Part shown: piece by piece, positions 1-8,677 of the stretch | Numbering within the stretch: position 1 is the stretch's first letter | How the letters are laid out: each line of letters opens with the position of its first letter | DNA from: Bin5 sp965221345 | GTDB taxonomy: Bacteria; Chloroflexota; Anaerolineae; Caldilineales; Caldilineaceae | Length of the DNA stretch: 64,000 bases | Direction of reading: 5' to 3' | Assembly: GCA_965221345.1 (NCBI GenBank) | Contig: CBDCSD010000002.1 | Span: 1,302,001 to 1,366,000 of the forward strand | Program-made: the position numbers and the translations under genes | The notes under the pieces: generated by a model | The model's database searches: none | What the model was told of the DNA's origin: nothing | Seen by the model: the letters and a program-made list of their open reading frames with translations, nothing else

Positions 1-2
1 CG

Positions 3-308
3 GAGGTACATCTCCACCCCCGCGCGCAGGCTGCGCTAGGTAGTCTGTTCTGCCAAATTGCAAGCCGAGAGCGCCAACTTATCGTCGAAACGCACAGTGA
101 TCACCTGCTAGATCGTGTGCGCATGGAAGTCCGCGACGGGAGCGGTGCCTTGAAGCCTGAAGATGTGTCGATACTTTTTTTTGAAAGGGACGATTTGGAT
201 GTGCATATCCATTCACTGGGAATCGATGGCGAGGGCAACGTTTTGAACGCGCCCGCCAGCTACCGCAGGTTCTTCATGGAAGAAACAACAAGGTCTTTGG
301 GGTTATAG
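3..308 (+). CDS. AAA family ATPase, DUF3696 type (3' end only)
   Basis: Only the last ~101 codons are in the window; the frame is open from base 3 to a TAG at 306-308. The residues read EVHLHPRAQ (Walker B plus the following acidic/His region of OLD/AAA15-type ABC ATPases) and then IVETHSDHLL, the H-loop/switch segment. Both are hallmarks of DUF3696 ATPases, and the tail with the LGIDGEGNV stretch also fits that family. The next gene starts 2 nt after the stop, so the two are translationally coupled. These ATPases often sit beside small nucleases; function in defence or as a toxin-like module is inference. The N-terminal Walker A half is outside the window. Confidence 0.8.
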   Translation, partial: EVHLHPRAQAALGSLFCQIASRERQLIVETHSDHLLDRVRMEVRDGSGALKPEDVSILFFERDDLDVHIHSLGIDGEGNVLNAPASYRRFFMEETTRSLGL

Positions 309-310
309 AT

Positions 311-775
311 ATGTGCGCAATTGTTGACGCCGACGTCTCTAACGAAGTTTTCAGCAAAGGTCGACCCGAGGCTGGCGAGAGGTTTTTCAAGTGGCTCAAC
401 TCTGAACCCTTACGCCTTGTGGTCGGCGGCAGATTGCTTGCCGAACTCAATGGATCGTCCGCACGAGCATGGATACAACAAGCGATTCTTGCCGGGAAAA
501 TCCGGCAGGAGCCAAAACGCACTGTTGACGAAAGGGAGCAGAAACTCCACGAGGAGGGGAGATGCCACTCCAATGACACACATGTCATCGCATTGGCCCA
601 AACCAGCGGCGCGCGCCTCTTGTACTCAAACGACAAAGCTTTACACGAGGATTTCGGAAATAAGCGCCTGATCGATAGGCCGCGAGGCAAAGTGTATTCG
701 ACGAATGAGCGCAAGGATTTCACAAGCGTCCATGCAAGGCTACTGAACAATCGAAACCTGTGCCGGAATCGATAA
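311..775 (+). CDS. PIN-like nuclease coupled to the ATPase
   Basis: A 154-residue protein with the acidic spacing of PIN-domain RNases: D6 (and D8) after the first beta strand, E45 in LLAELNG, D89 in SNDTHVIALA and D108 in LYSNDKAL. The last two strands match the C-terminal half of PIN domains closely. It starts 2 nt after the upstream ATPase stop, so the ATPase and putative nuclease form a two-gene unit. No antitoxin of usual VapB size is adjacent, so it is more likely controlled by the ATPase than part of a classical VapBC pair. Target (tRNA, mRNA or other) cannot be read from sequence. Confidence 0.75.
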   Translation: MCAIVDADVSNEVFSKGRPEAGERFFKWLNSEPLRLVVGGRLLAELNGSSARAWIQQAILAGKIRQEPKRTVDEREQKLHEEGRCHSNDTHVIALAQTSGARLLYSNDKALHEDFGNKRLIDRPRGKVYSTNERKDFTSVHARLLNNRNLCRNR

Positions 776-782
776 CCCGCCA

Positions 783-802
783 GTCTCAGACCCCGCTGAG
801 AC
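783..802 (+). terminator. Possible terminator hairpin after the PIN gene
   Basis: A perfect 7-bp inverted repeat (GTCTCAG / CTGAGAC, loop of 6) lies 8 nt past the PIN gene stop. The loop and downstream bases can also form an alternative ACCCCGC/GCGGGGT stem. There is no T tract, so intrinsic termination is uncertain. Confidence 0.35.
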
Positions 803-856
803 CGAAACCGCGGGGTGTCCTCTGAAAACTAAAGGCCAAGAACCAGAAACCATCGG

Positions 857-1558
857 ATGAATCGCAAACGGATCGCCGCAACTGTTGTCGGACTGGCCCT
901 TGCGGCCGGCGTCGGGCTGGCTATCCTCTTCTTCACCACCCGCGTCCCGGACGCTGACAGCCTGCCGGATGAGGCCGCGGCGCGGCTTGAAAATCTGAAA
1001 ACGGTCCAAGGGCGGCTTCAGCTGGGAAAAACTGACCAGATGATCGAGTATGAGCTGTGGGTGCAGCGGCCCCGTCATCTGCGCGCCGAGGCAGAACTGG
1101 AGGGCCTGGGTCGCAAGGCCGTCTATATCATGGTCTTCAACGAAGAGGAAGCCTGGATGTACGACCCGCTGCTGGACCTCGCCACAGTCTCCGATCGGAC
1201 AGAAGGATCGCCCGTGGCAAGCACGCGCTTCGGCAGGTCACTGCTGGAAACAATGCCGGATGATGTGTTGGCCGCCCTGCACGCGGGTGATCTGCAGATT
1301 ATCGGCGAGGAGCCGGTGGCCGGTCGGAATGCGCTGCGGGTGCAGATGCTGCTGCCGCCGGCGCAGAACCCCCTTGCAGAGGCGGGCGAGCAGCTTACCG
1401 TCTGGCTGGACATGAGTACCTACTATCCCCTGGCCATCGAAGGCGATACCGGCTTCCGCATGCGTTTCGACTTCATCATATTCGATGAAGCGATCGATCC
1501 GCGAACATTTGTCTTTTTCCCTCCACCGGGCGCGACCGTGCGTCGAATCGGTGAGTAA
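857..1558 (+). CDS. LolA/RseB-like exported lipoprotein-sorting-type protein
   Basis: A 233-residue protein with an N-terminal membrane anchor or uncleaved signal segment (about residues 6-27, hydrophobic after MNRKR). The rest has the alternating beta-strand pattern of LolA/LppX/RseB half-barrels, with a YDP turn near residue 101 and the C-terminal FDFIIFDEAIDPRTFVF element common in LolA-like proteins of monoderm bacteria. It probably binds a lipid or lipoprotein acyl chain at the outer membrane face; that is family inference. The next gene overlaps its end by 8 nt at a GTG start. A decayed copy of its last 20 codons lies at 4331-4390 before the second MFS gene. Confidence 0.7.
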   Translation: MNRKRIAATVVGLALAAGVGLAILFFTTRVPDADSLPDEAAARLENLKTVQGRLQLGKTDQMIEYELWVQRPRHLRAEAELEGLGRKAVYIMVFNEEEAWMYDPLLDLATVSDRTEGSPVASTRFGRSLLETMPDDVLAALHAGDLQIIGEEPVAGRNALRVQMLLPPAQNPLAEAGEQLTVWLDMSTYYPLAIEGDTGFRMRFDFIIFDEAIDPRTFVFFPPPGATVRRIGE

Positions 1559-2849
1559 CCGGCAGCCGCGCGCGGACGAACGCGCAAACGCGCCGCGGGG
1601 CTTCTCCCGCTTCCGCCATGTCCTGGCGGCCTGTATCGCCACCCGCCTGGCGATCGATACAACGACCCAACTCTTCTACCCCTTCCTGCAGACCGTTGCG
1701 CTGTGGCTCGCCCTCGACATAGTCTTCCTGGGCCGTCTTGTCAGTCTGCGCAGCCTCGCCGGGTTGAGCGCGCCCCTGTTTGGCAGCGCCGCCGACCGCT
1801 ACGGCTATCGCCGCATCATGCGCCTCTCGCTACTGTTGTGCGCAGCCGGCATGTTTCTGCTGGGCAGCGGCGCCGGCATCTGGTCCGTCGTGGCCGGCAT
1901 GATCGTCTCGGGGGCGGGGCTGACCGGCTTCTTGCCCACCTGCCAGGCATACATCAGCGCGCAACTGCCCTTTGCCCAGCGCGCGCGCGGCATTGGCGCA
2001 CTGGAATACTCCTGGGCATTGGCCGGCATTGTCGGTCTGCCGCTGATGGGCTTTCTTTTTGGCCGTTTCAACTGGCAGGGCCCCTTTATCGTTCTGGGCA
2101 CGGCGATGCTCGCCGGCTGGGTTCTGCTTGGATTTGTGCCGGAAGCGACGGCAGGATCCGCACGCGAAGAGAGTGGCGCCGATCGTGGCCGAGAGGTCGT
2201 CCCGAAGAGAGTAAGGAGCCGTTCTCTCACTCCTCTTCTCGCATCCCTTCCCCCTCTTCGTGTGCAGACTATCGCCAGCCTTTTTGATCTCGGCCCCAAC
2301 TGGCGCGCCGCCCTCGCCGTCATCAGCGCCAATGCCCTCTTCGATTTCGGCCAGGTCCACATCCTCATTGCCCATGGCGCCTGGCTGCAAACCGAATACG
2401 GCCTGGTTCCGGAAACGTTGGGCCTGGTGGCCCTGGCGCAGGGCGCAGCGAATCTGTGCGGCAGTGTGCTCGTCTCCTTGATTACCGATCGGATCGGTAA
2501 GAAGCGGGCAGTCCAGGCCGGCATGCTGGGATCGCTGCTGGTCTACGTCTCTTTGCCGTTTATCAACGTCGGTTTGCTGCCGGTCATCGTCGTCCTCGTG
2601 CTGATGCGCTTCATGTTCGAGTTTGGGATCGTCAGCGCCATCGCCCTCATCAGCGAACAGGCTCCGGACCGGCGCGGCAAGCTCATCTCCCTCTCGGTAG
2701 CGCTCAATCTGCTGGGCTCCACCCTCAGCGGTTTTTCCGGCCCGTGGATGTATACCCGCTTCGGCGTATGGGGGCTGGGGCCGGTGGCGGCCGTCGGTAC
2801 GCTCACGGCGTTTGTCCTGTTGACAGTTTGGGGCCGTGAGTCGGCCTGA
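1551..2849 (+). CDS. MFS transporter, copy A of a tandem duplication
   Basis: A major facilitator superfamily permease of 432 residues from the GTG at 1551. That start was chosen because its first residues (SNRQPRA..) align with the ATG start of the paralogue at 4383; a longer frame from 1485 lies inside the upstream gene. About 12 membrane segments are visible, with the MFS loop motif FGSAADRYGYRRIM between TM2 and TM3 and a second copy-like ITDRIGKKRAV between TM8 and TM9. A central cytoplasmic loop (codons from about 2190 to 2262) is Arg/Ser/Pro-rich and contains a palindromic-repeat-like DNA segment. Substrate unknown; the neighbouring glycosidase suggests a sugar or oligosaccharide. Confidence 0.88.
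   Translation: MSNRQPRADERANAPRGFSRFRHVLAACIATRLAIDTTTQLFYPFLQTVALWLALDIVFLGRLVSLRSLAGLSAPLFGSAADRYGYRRIMRLSLLLCAAGMFLLGSGAGIWSVVAGMIVSGAGLTGFLPTCQAYISAQLPFAQRARGIGALEYSWALAGIVGLPLMGFLFGRFNWQGPFIVLGTAMLAGWVLLGFVPEATAGSAREESGADRGREVVPKRVRSRSLTPLLASLPPLRVQTIASLFDLGPNWRAALAVISANALFDFGQVHILIAHGAWLQTEYGLVPETLGLVALAQGAANLCGSVLVSLITDRIGKKRAVQAGMLGSLLVYVSLPFINVGLLPVIVVLVLMRFMFEFGIVSAIALISEQAPDRRGKLISLSVALNLLGSTLSGFSGPWMYTRFGVWGLGPVAAVGTLTAFVLLTVWGRESA
2211..2262 (+). repeat. In-frame CTCCTCTTC-type repeat inside MFS copy A
   Basis: The segment contains AAGGAGCC then GTTCTCTCACTCCTCTTCTC, closely matching intergenic repeats near 14890 and 24540. It encodes part of the polar central loop of the transporter and keeps the frame. 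The paralogue has the same insertion at 5031-5082. Confidence 0.45.
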
Positions 2850-2884
2850 CGAATCTCAATGCCATGTGACACAGGAGGTAAATC

Positions 2885-4312
2885 ATGACAGTTCTCTACC
2901 GACCAGACGACGGTGTGGCGGGTGACTTCATCCCCTTCTTCTGGGAAGGCGACTACCACCTTTTCTACATCAAAGATTACGCAGAAGAGAGCGGCCACGG
3001 CCCGGGCAGGCCCTGGTTTCACCTCGTGACGCGCGACTTTGTCAACTTCGAGGATTGGGGCGAAGCGGTAACGCATGGAGCGGCTGACGAGCAGGATGTC
3101 GATGTCGGCACAGGCTCCGTGATCGCGGGCAACGGCATCTTCTACATCTACTATACGGGCATCAATCCATCCTTCGCCGGAACCGGAAAGGCCGCGCAGG
3201 TGGTCATGCGCGCCACCAGCACTGACCTGCGCAGCTGGCACAAGGATCCCGACTTCATGTTCTTTGCGCCCACCGCCCTGGGGTATGAGCTGGACGACTG
3301 GCGCGACCCCTTTGTCTTCTGGAACGAGGCGGCCGGGGAGTACTGGATGCTCATGACGGCGCGCAGGGATAGTGGGCCTGTTCGCAACCGGGGCTGCATC
3401 GGCCTGGCCGTCAGCTCCGATCTGGTGACATGGGAGGGGCGGCCGCCGCTCTGGACACCGGACGAGGTCTGGGCGCACCCCTGCCCGGATCTGTTTCGTC
3501 ACGGCAGCTGGTGGTATCTGGTCTACTCCGTCTCCAGGGAGTGGATAGCCACCCATTACCGAATGGCGCACAGCTTGACAGGACCTTGGATATCTCCAGC
3601 CGACGACATGTTCGATGGTCTTGCCTACGGCGCAGCCAAGACCGCGGCAGATGAATCGCAGCGCTATCTATTTGGCTGGCTGCCGACGCGCGCCGGCGAG
3701 ACCGACGATGGCGACTGGCTATGGGGCGGCAATCTGGTCGTCCACGAGGTTGTGCCGCAGCCGGACGGCGCCTTGACTGTACGCATACCCGAGACGGTCG
3801 CCCACGCTTTCGTCAAGCCGGCGCCGCTTCTGCCCCAACCGGTACTCGGCAGTTGGGACGTTCAGGAGGAGAGTGCCGCGACATCTGCGATCGGCCGCTA
3901 CGCCCTGATGACGCTGGGGGAGATGCCTGATGAATGTCTGATCGAGGCGACCGTCACCCTCGCCCCAGGGTTGACCAACTGCGGTCTGCTCCTGCGCGCC
4001 AGCGATGATCTGGAGTCCTACTACCAGGTGCGGCTGGAGCCGGCCAAAAACAGGGTCGTGCTGGACCGCTGGTCGCCGCAGTTCAGCATCACCACCACGA
4101 ACCCGCCATTCATGCTCGAACGCAGGGTCGTTCTGACGCCGGACAGGCCACTGAAAGTGCAACTGCTTGTCGATGGCACAGCTCTGGTCGTCTATGTCGA
4201 TGACCAGGTTGCCCTCTCCGGCCGCATCTATGACCGCCGCACGGGCGCGCTGGGCCTGTTCGTGACCGAGGGCGAGGCCCGCTTCGACGGGATCAGGATG
4301 GCCTCCAGATAA
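2885..4312 (+). CDS. GH32-like glycoside hydrolase (beta-propeller plus C-terminal sandwich)
   Basis: A 475-residue cytoplasmic protein without a signal peptide, preceded by AGGAGG at good spacing. Residues 8-300 show the five-bladed propeller motifs of clan GH-J: D14 in the first blade (nucleophile position) followed by HLFY, then WRDPF around R140-D141-P142, the transition-state stabiliser motif. The usual ECPD acid/base motif reads PCPD at residues 199-202, so the general acid glutamate is replaced. Residues ~345-475 form the beta-sandwich typical of GH32 (LLLRASDD, YYQVRLEP). It lies between two paralogous MFS transporters, consistent with hydrolysis of imported fructosides or related sugars. 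Loss of the catalytic Glu could mean altered or absent hydrolysis. Confidence 0.75.
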   Translation: MTVLYRPDDGVAGDFIPFFWEGDYHLFYIKDYAEESGHGPGRPWFHLVTRDFVNFEDWGEAVTHGAADEQDVDVGTGSVIAGNGIFYIYYTGINPSFAGTGKAAQVVMRATSTDLRSWHKDPDFMFFAPTALGYELDDWRDPFVFWNEAAGEYWMLMTARRDSGPVRNRGCIGLAVSSDLVTWEGRPPLWTPDEVWAHPCPDLFRHGSWWYLVYSVSREWIATHYRMAHSLTGPWISPADDMFDGLAYGAAKTAADESQRYLFGWLPTRAGETDDGDWLWGGNLVVHEVVPQPDGALTVRIPETVAHAFVKPAPLLPQPVLGSWDVQEESAATSAIGRYALMTLGEMPDECLIEATVTLAPGLTNCGLLLRASDDLESYYQVRLEPAKNRVVLDRWSPQFSITTTNPPFMLERRVVLTPDRPLKVQLLVDGTALVVYVDDQVALSGRIYDRRTGALGLFVTEGEARFDGIRMASR

Positions 4313-4330
4313 CTGGCTGAGGCGGGCGAC

Positions 4331-4390
4331 TCCATGGCAACTGTTTTCTTCCTACCCTCGGGCGCGACCATGCGCAGTATCCATGACTAG
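4331..4390 (+). pseudogene. Duplicated remnant of the LolA-like gene 3' end
   Basis: Read in frame, 4331-4390 gives ATVFFLPSGATMRSIHD and a stop, which aligns with the last residues of the protein ending at 1558 (TFVFFPPPGATVRRIGE). The fragment sits in the same place relative to the second MFS gene and overlaps its start in the same way. It marks the left edge of the segment duplicated with the transporter. It has no start codon of its own and is almost certainly untranslated. Confidence 0.75.
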
Positions 4391-5669
4391 CCGGCAGCCG
4401 CGCGCAAACGCGCCGCGGGGCTTCTCCCGCTTCCGCCATATCCTGGCAGCCTGTATCGCCACCCGCCTGGCAGTCGATACAACGACCCAACTCTTCTTTC
4501 CCTTCCTGCAGACCGTTGCGCTGGGGCTCTCCCTCGACATCGTGGTCCTGGGCCGTCTTGTCAGTCTGCGCAGCCTCGCCGGGCTGAGCGCGCCCCTGTT
4601 TGGCAGCGCCGCCGACAGCTACGGCTATCGCCGCATTATGCGCCTCTCGCTGCTGTTGACCGCAGCGGGTATGTTTCTGCTGGGCAGCGGCGCCGGCCTC
4701 TGGTCCGTCGTCGCCGGCATGATCGTCTCGGGGGCAGGGCTGACCGGCTTCTTGCCCACCTGCCAGGCATACATCAGCGCACGACTGCCCTTTGCGCAAC
4801 GCGCGCGCGGCATTGGTGTACTGGAATACTCCTGGGCACTGGCAGGCATCATCGGTCTGCCGCTGATGGGCTTTTTCTTTGGCCGCTTCAGCTGGCAACT
4901 CCCCTTCTTCGTCCTCGGCGGGGCGATGCTCGCGGGCTGGGTCTTGATTGGATTTTTGCCGGAAGCGACGGCAGGGGCTACAAGTGAAGAGAGTGGCGCC
5001 GTTCGCGGCCGCGAGGTAGCCCCGAAGAGAATGAGGAGCCGTTCTTTCACTCCTCTTCTCTCATCCCTTCCCCCTCTTCGTGCGCGGACTGTCGCCGGCC
5101 TTTTCGATCTCGGCCCCAACTGGCGTGCCGCCCTCGCCGTCATCAGTGCCAATGCCCTCTTCTATTTCAGCCAGGTCCACATCCTCATTGCCCATGGCGC
5201 CTGGCTGCAAACCGAATACGGTCTGGTTCCGGAAACGTTGGGCCTGGTGGCCCTGGCACAGGGTGCAGCGGATCTGTGCGGCAGTGTGCTCGTCTCTCTG
5301 ATTACGGACCGGGTCGGCAAAAAGCGGGCCGTACAGGCCGGCATGCTGGGATCTGTGCTGGTCTACATCTCGCTGCCGCTTATCAATATCGGACTGGCGC
5401 CGGTCGTTGCCGCAATGGTGCTGCTGCGCTTCGTGTTTGAGTACGGAATCGTCAGCGCCATCGCCCTCATCAGCGAACAGGCTCCGGACCGGCGCGGCAA
5501 GCTCATCTCCCTCTCGGTGGCGCTCAATCTGCTGGGCTCCACCCTCAGCGGTTTTTCCGGCCCGTGGATGTATACCCGCTTCGGCGTATGGGGGCTGGGG
5601 CCGGTGGCGGCCGTCGGTACGCTGGCGGCGTTTGTCCTGTTGACGGTTTGGGGACGCGAATCGGCGTGA
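4383..5669 (+). CDS. MFS transporter, copy B of a tandem duplication
   Basis: A 428-residue paralogue of the transporter at 1551-2849, nearly collinear in protein and DNA, with the same 12-TM plan and the motif ITDRVGKKRAV. Divergence is uneven: 5341-5447 differs at about 25 positions from copy A, but the following ~176 nt differs at one. The start is the ATG at 4383, which overlaps the stop of the small lipoprotein-gene remnant by 8 nt, as copy A overlaps the intact lipoprotein gene. No clear ribosome-binding site lies upstream. Substrate unknown, probably related to that of copy A. Confidence 0.88.
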   Translation: MTSRQPRANAPRGFSRFRHILAACIATRLAVDTTTQLFFPFLQTVALGLSLDIVVLGRLVSLRSLAGLSAPLFGSAADSYGYRRIMRLSLLLTAAGMFLLGSGAGLWSVVAGMIVSGAGLTGFLPTCQAYISARLPFAQRARGIGVLEYSWALAGIIGLPLMGFFFGRFSWQLPFFVLGGAMLAGWVLIGFLPEATAGATSEESGAVRGREVAPKRMRSRSFTPLLSSLPPLRARTVAGLFDLGPNWRAALAVISANALFYFSQVHILIAHGAWLQTEYGLVPETLGLVALAQGAADLCGSVLVSLITDRVGKKRAVQAGMLGSVLVYISLPLINIGLAPVVAAMVLLRFVFEYGIVSAIALISEQAPDRRGKLISLSVALNLLGSTLSGFSGPWMYTRFGVWGLGPVAAVGTLAAFVLLTVWGRESA

Positions 5670-5888
5670 GAATCGTCTCTGGATAGCAGCCCATCCTACC
5701 CGCTGTCCACGCAAACGGTCACGGCGCCTTCGCTGATTCCGCCTGCCCTCTTGGAGGGTGATTTGCGCAGTTCATGTGAATCGTGCCATGATGATTTGGT
5801 TTTCTCCACCAGACAGTTCACATAAATCAGAAGTCGCTCCACCGGCGGTCAAACCCGTCCCGCTCATACTGTAATGAGGGATCTTTCC

Positions 5889-7229
5889 ATGAACATTATC
5901 TACCTGCATTCTCACGACACAGGCCGATACCTTCAGCCCTACGGCCATGCGGTCCCCGCGCCCAACATCCAGCGGCTGGCGGAGGAAGGCGTTCTCTTTC
6001 GCCGGGCCTTCAGCGCTGCCCCCACCTGCTCGCCGAGCCGGGCCTGTCTGCTCACCGGCCAGAGCGCGCACTCCTGCGGGCAACTGGGACTGGCCAACCG
6101 CGACTTTTTCCTGCAACATCCCGAACGGCACCTGGCGAACTTCCTGCGCAGCCATGGCTACCGCACCGCTCTGTGCGGCTTCCAACACCTGGCCATCGAT
6201 TCGCGCACGTTGGGCTACGACTGGATCGCCGAAGCCGACCCGTCCGGATCCGGGGGTACGGACTACAGGACCACGGCTGCGGTCGAGTTCATCAACCGGG
6301 AGCATGACCGCCCCTTCGTCCTCACCGTAGGCTATTCCGAGACCCATCGCGTTTTCCCGGAACCGAGCGAGGAGGAGGACGAGCGCTATACCCTGCCGCC
6401 GGCGCCGCTGCCCGATACGCCGGAGACCCGCTACGACATGGCCTCCTACAAACGCATGGCCAAGATTCTCGACGACCAGGTAGGGATTGTTCTGCACGCG
6501 CTGGAAGAGGCCGGCCTGGCCGAGGACACGCTGTTCATCTACACGACCGACCACGGGCTGGCCTTCCCCGCCATGAAATGCACGCTGACCGATCACGGCA
6601 CCGGCGTGTCACTGATCGTGCGCGGGCCGCACGGCTTTAGCGGCGGCAAAGTCGTGGACGGCATGGTCTCCCAAATCGATATCTACCCGACCCTGTGCGA
6701 GTTGCTGGATGTCGAGCCGCCGCCATGGCTTGAGGGGCGCTCTGTTGTCCCCCTCGTAGCCGGTACGGCCGCTGAGATAAACGAGGAGATCTTCGGGGAG
6801 GTGAGTTATCACGCCGGCTACGAACCGAAACGGGCCGTGCGCACGCAGCGCTGGAAGTACATCCGGCGCTTCGATCAATGGCCGACGACCACAATGCCCA
6901 ATATCGACAACGGGCCCAGCAAGCAGTATCTGATGGAAAACGGCTTGGCCGAGCGCAGGGTCCACGATGAGGCGCTCTACGATCTGATTTATGATCCGAA
7001 CGAAGCCTGCAACCTGGTGAACGATCCCGACAGCGCCGAACCGCTGGCGGAGATGCGCAACCGGCTCTCGTCATGGATGGAGCGCACCGATGACCCCCTG
7101 CTGCGAGGACCTGTGCCCGCGCCGGAGGGCGCCTACGTCGACAGCCCGGGCGACCCCAATCCGGGCGTTTCGGAACGCGACTCGGTCAGCCTCTGGCAGC
7201 GGAGGGAACGGCTGGATATTCGGGGATAG
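5889..7229 (+). CDS. Sulfatase (formylglycine-dependent, Cys type)
   Basis: A 446-residue type I sulfatase. The ATG at 5889 is preferred over 5874 because AGGG lies about 10 nt upstream and the protein then starts directly with the first strand. C47 in CSPSR, followed by ACLLTGQ, is the residue converted to formylglycine; the HDTGRY motif near residue 9 and TTDHGLAFP near 220 supply metal ligands. There is no signal peptide, so it would act in the cytoplasm, as expected for anaerobic-type maturation. The radical SAM enzyme at 32144 is a plausible activating partner. Substrate is not evident; candidates are sulfated sugars delivered by the neighbouring transporters. Confidence 0.9.
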   Translation: MNIIYLHSHDTGRYLQPYGHAVPAPNIQRLAEEGVLFRRAFSAAPTCSPSRACLLTGQSAHSCGQLGLANRDFFLQHPERHLANFLRSHGYRTALCGFQHLAIDSRTLGYDWIAEADPSGSGGTDYRTTAAVEFINREHDRPFVLTVGYSETHRVFPEPSEEEDERYTLPPAPLPDTPETRYDMASYKRMAKILDDQVGIVLHALEEAGLAEDTLFIYTTDHGLAFPAMKCTLTDHGTGVSLIVRGPHGFSGGKVVDGMVSQIDIYPTLCELLDVEPPPWLEGRSVVPLVAGTAAEINEEIFGEVSYHAGYEPKRAVRTQRWKYIRRFDQWPTTTMPNIDNGPSKQYLMENGLAERRVHDEALYDLIYDPNEACNLVNDPDSAEPLAEMRNRLSSWMERTDDPLLRGPVPAPEGAYVDSPGDPNPGVSERDSVSLWQRRERLDIRG

Positions 7230-7285
7230 TTTTTTGTAGTCAGTAGTCACCGTAGTCAGTAGTCAGAGGTCAATAGTCAGCGGCC
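7230..7285. repeat. GTAGTCAGTAGTCA-type intergenic repeat
   Basis: Short reiterated GTAGTCAGTAGTCA/GGTCAATAGTCAG units fill the gap between two convergent genes. They resemble the other TAGTCAG/AGTTTTTAGT repeats in this window. Confidence 0.5.
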
Positions 7286-7315
7286 GGCGGTCGGTGCAGC
7301 CACCGGCCGCCGGTA

Positions 7316-8677
7316 TCACTTTTCTCCGAGGGCAAAAACCAGCGCCTCGATGAGGAGATCGATTTCGGACTCGGTCGCCACCAGCGGCGGAGCTACGATC
7401 AGAATGTTGCACAGGCCGGGAACGGTATTGCCGTTGCGTCCGAGAATGACGCCGGCCTGTTTGCAGCGGCCCAGGATCGCCAGCATCTCGGCGTCGTCCA
7501 AGGGCTGTTTGGTCGCCTTGTCCGCCACCAATTCGACCCCCAGGAGCAGCCCGCGGCCGCGCGCCTCGCCCACCCACGGGTGCGTTGACAAATTTTCCAG
7601 TTGCGCCAGCGCGTACGCCCCCACACGCCGGGCGTTCTCCACCAGGCCTTCTTCCTCCACAATCTCCAGATTGCGCAGACCGACCGCTGTGCTCACCGGA
7701 TGACCGCCGAAGGTGTTGATGTGGCGGAAGTGGCGCAGGTCGCCGGCCTCGCCCTGGAAAGCATCGAAGATGTACTCCTGCACGGCTGTCGCAGCCAGGG
7801 GCATATAGCCGCTCGAAAGCCCCTTCGCCATCGTGATGATGTCCGGCTTTACCTGCCAGTGGTCGTGGCCGAACAGTTTGCCCGTGCGTCCAAAACCGGA
7901 GACGACCTCGTCAAAGATCAGCAGCACGCCGTACTCGTCGCAGATTTCGCGCACGCGCGGCAGGTATTCGTCCGGCGGAACCAGCACGCCGCCGCCGGAG
8001 ATGATCGGCTCCATCAGCAGCGCGGCGACTGTCTCCGGCCCTTCATAAATGATCGTCTCCTCAAACGCCTGCGCGCAGGCGATACCGTGTTCGGCCGGGC
8101 TGAGTTTGGGATGGCCCCGGTAGGGATAGGGCGGCGGTACGTGGATGAAACCGGGCGCCATCGGCCCATAGCCGATCTTGCGCTCGGCCTGGCCGGTGGC
8201 GCTCATCGCGCCCAGCGTATTGCCGTGATAGGCGCGGTGGCGGGAGATGATCTTGTAGCGGGTCGCGCCGCCTGCTTTGCCGGATTGCTGGTGATACTGG
8301 CGGGCGACTTTGAAGGCGACCTCATTCGCTTCGGAGCCGCTGGAGGAGAAGTATACGCGGCCGCGCCAGCCCAGCAGCGCCAGTATCCTGTCCGCCAGCT
8401 GCGCGCCGGGCGCGTGGGTCATGGTGGGCGCGAGATAGGCCAGTTCCATCATCTGCGCGGCCGCCGTCTCCGCCAACTCGCGGCGCCCATACCCAACGTT
8501 CACACACCACAGGCCCGCCATCGCGTCCAGATAGCGTTGGCCCTGGTCATCTTCCAGGTAGCAGCCTTCCCCCCGCACCATCAGCGGAGGCGGGCTTTCG
8601 GCCAGCGGCTTATGCTGGGTAAGAGGATGCCACAGGGCACGGATATCCAACTCTGAAATGGAAGGGGCAACGGTCAT
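7316..8677 (-). CDS. Class III PLP-dependent aminotransferase
   Basis: A 453-residue fold-type I aminotransferase of the omega-amino acid:pyruvate / beta-alanine group. Visible motifs are YLDAMAGLWCVNVGYGR near the N-terminus, SSGSEANEVAFK for phosphate binding, AYHGNTLGAM, IFDEVVSGFGRTG with the PLP-ring Asp, and the Schiff-base lysine in MAKGLSSGYMP. It transfers an amino group between a primary amine or omega-amino acid and pyruvate or a keto acid; the donor is not clear from sequence. It is convergent with the sulfatase, and repeats fill the gap. No cofactor-related partner lies next to it. Confidence 0.85.
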   Translation of the reverse strand: MTVAPSISELDIRALWHPLTQHKPLAESPPPLMVRGEGCYLEDDQGQRYLDAMAGLWCVNVGYGRRELAETAAAQMMELAYLAPTMTHAPGAQLADRILALLGWRGRVYFSSSGSEANEVAFKVARQYHQQSGKAGGATRYKIISRHRAYHGNTLGAMSATGQAERKIGYGPMAPGFIHVPPPYPYRGHPKLSPAEHGIACAQAFEETIIYEGPETVAALLMEPIISGGGVLVPPDEYLPRVREICDEYGVLLIFDEVVSGFGRTGKLFGHDHWQVKPDIITMAKGLSSGYMPLAATAVQEYIFDAFQGEAGDLRHFRHINTFGGHPVSTAVGLRNLEIVEEEGLVENARRVGAYALAQLENLSTHPWVGEARGRGLLLGVELVADKATKQPLDDAEMLAILGRCKQAGVILGRNGNTVPGLCNILIVAPPLVATESEIDLLIEALVFALGEK

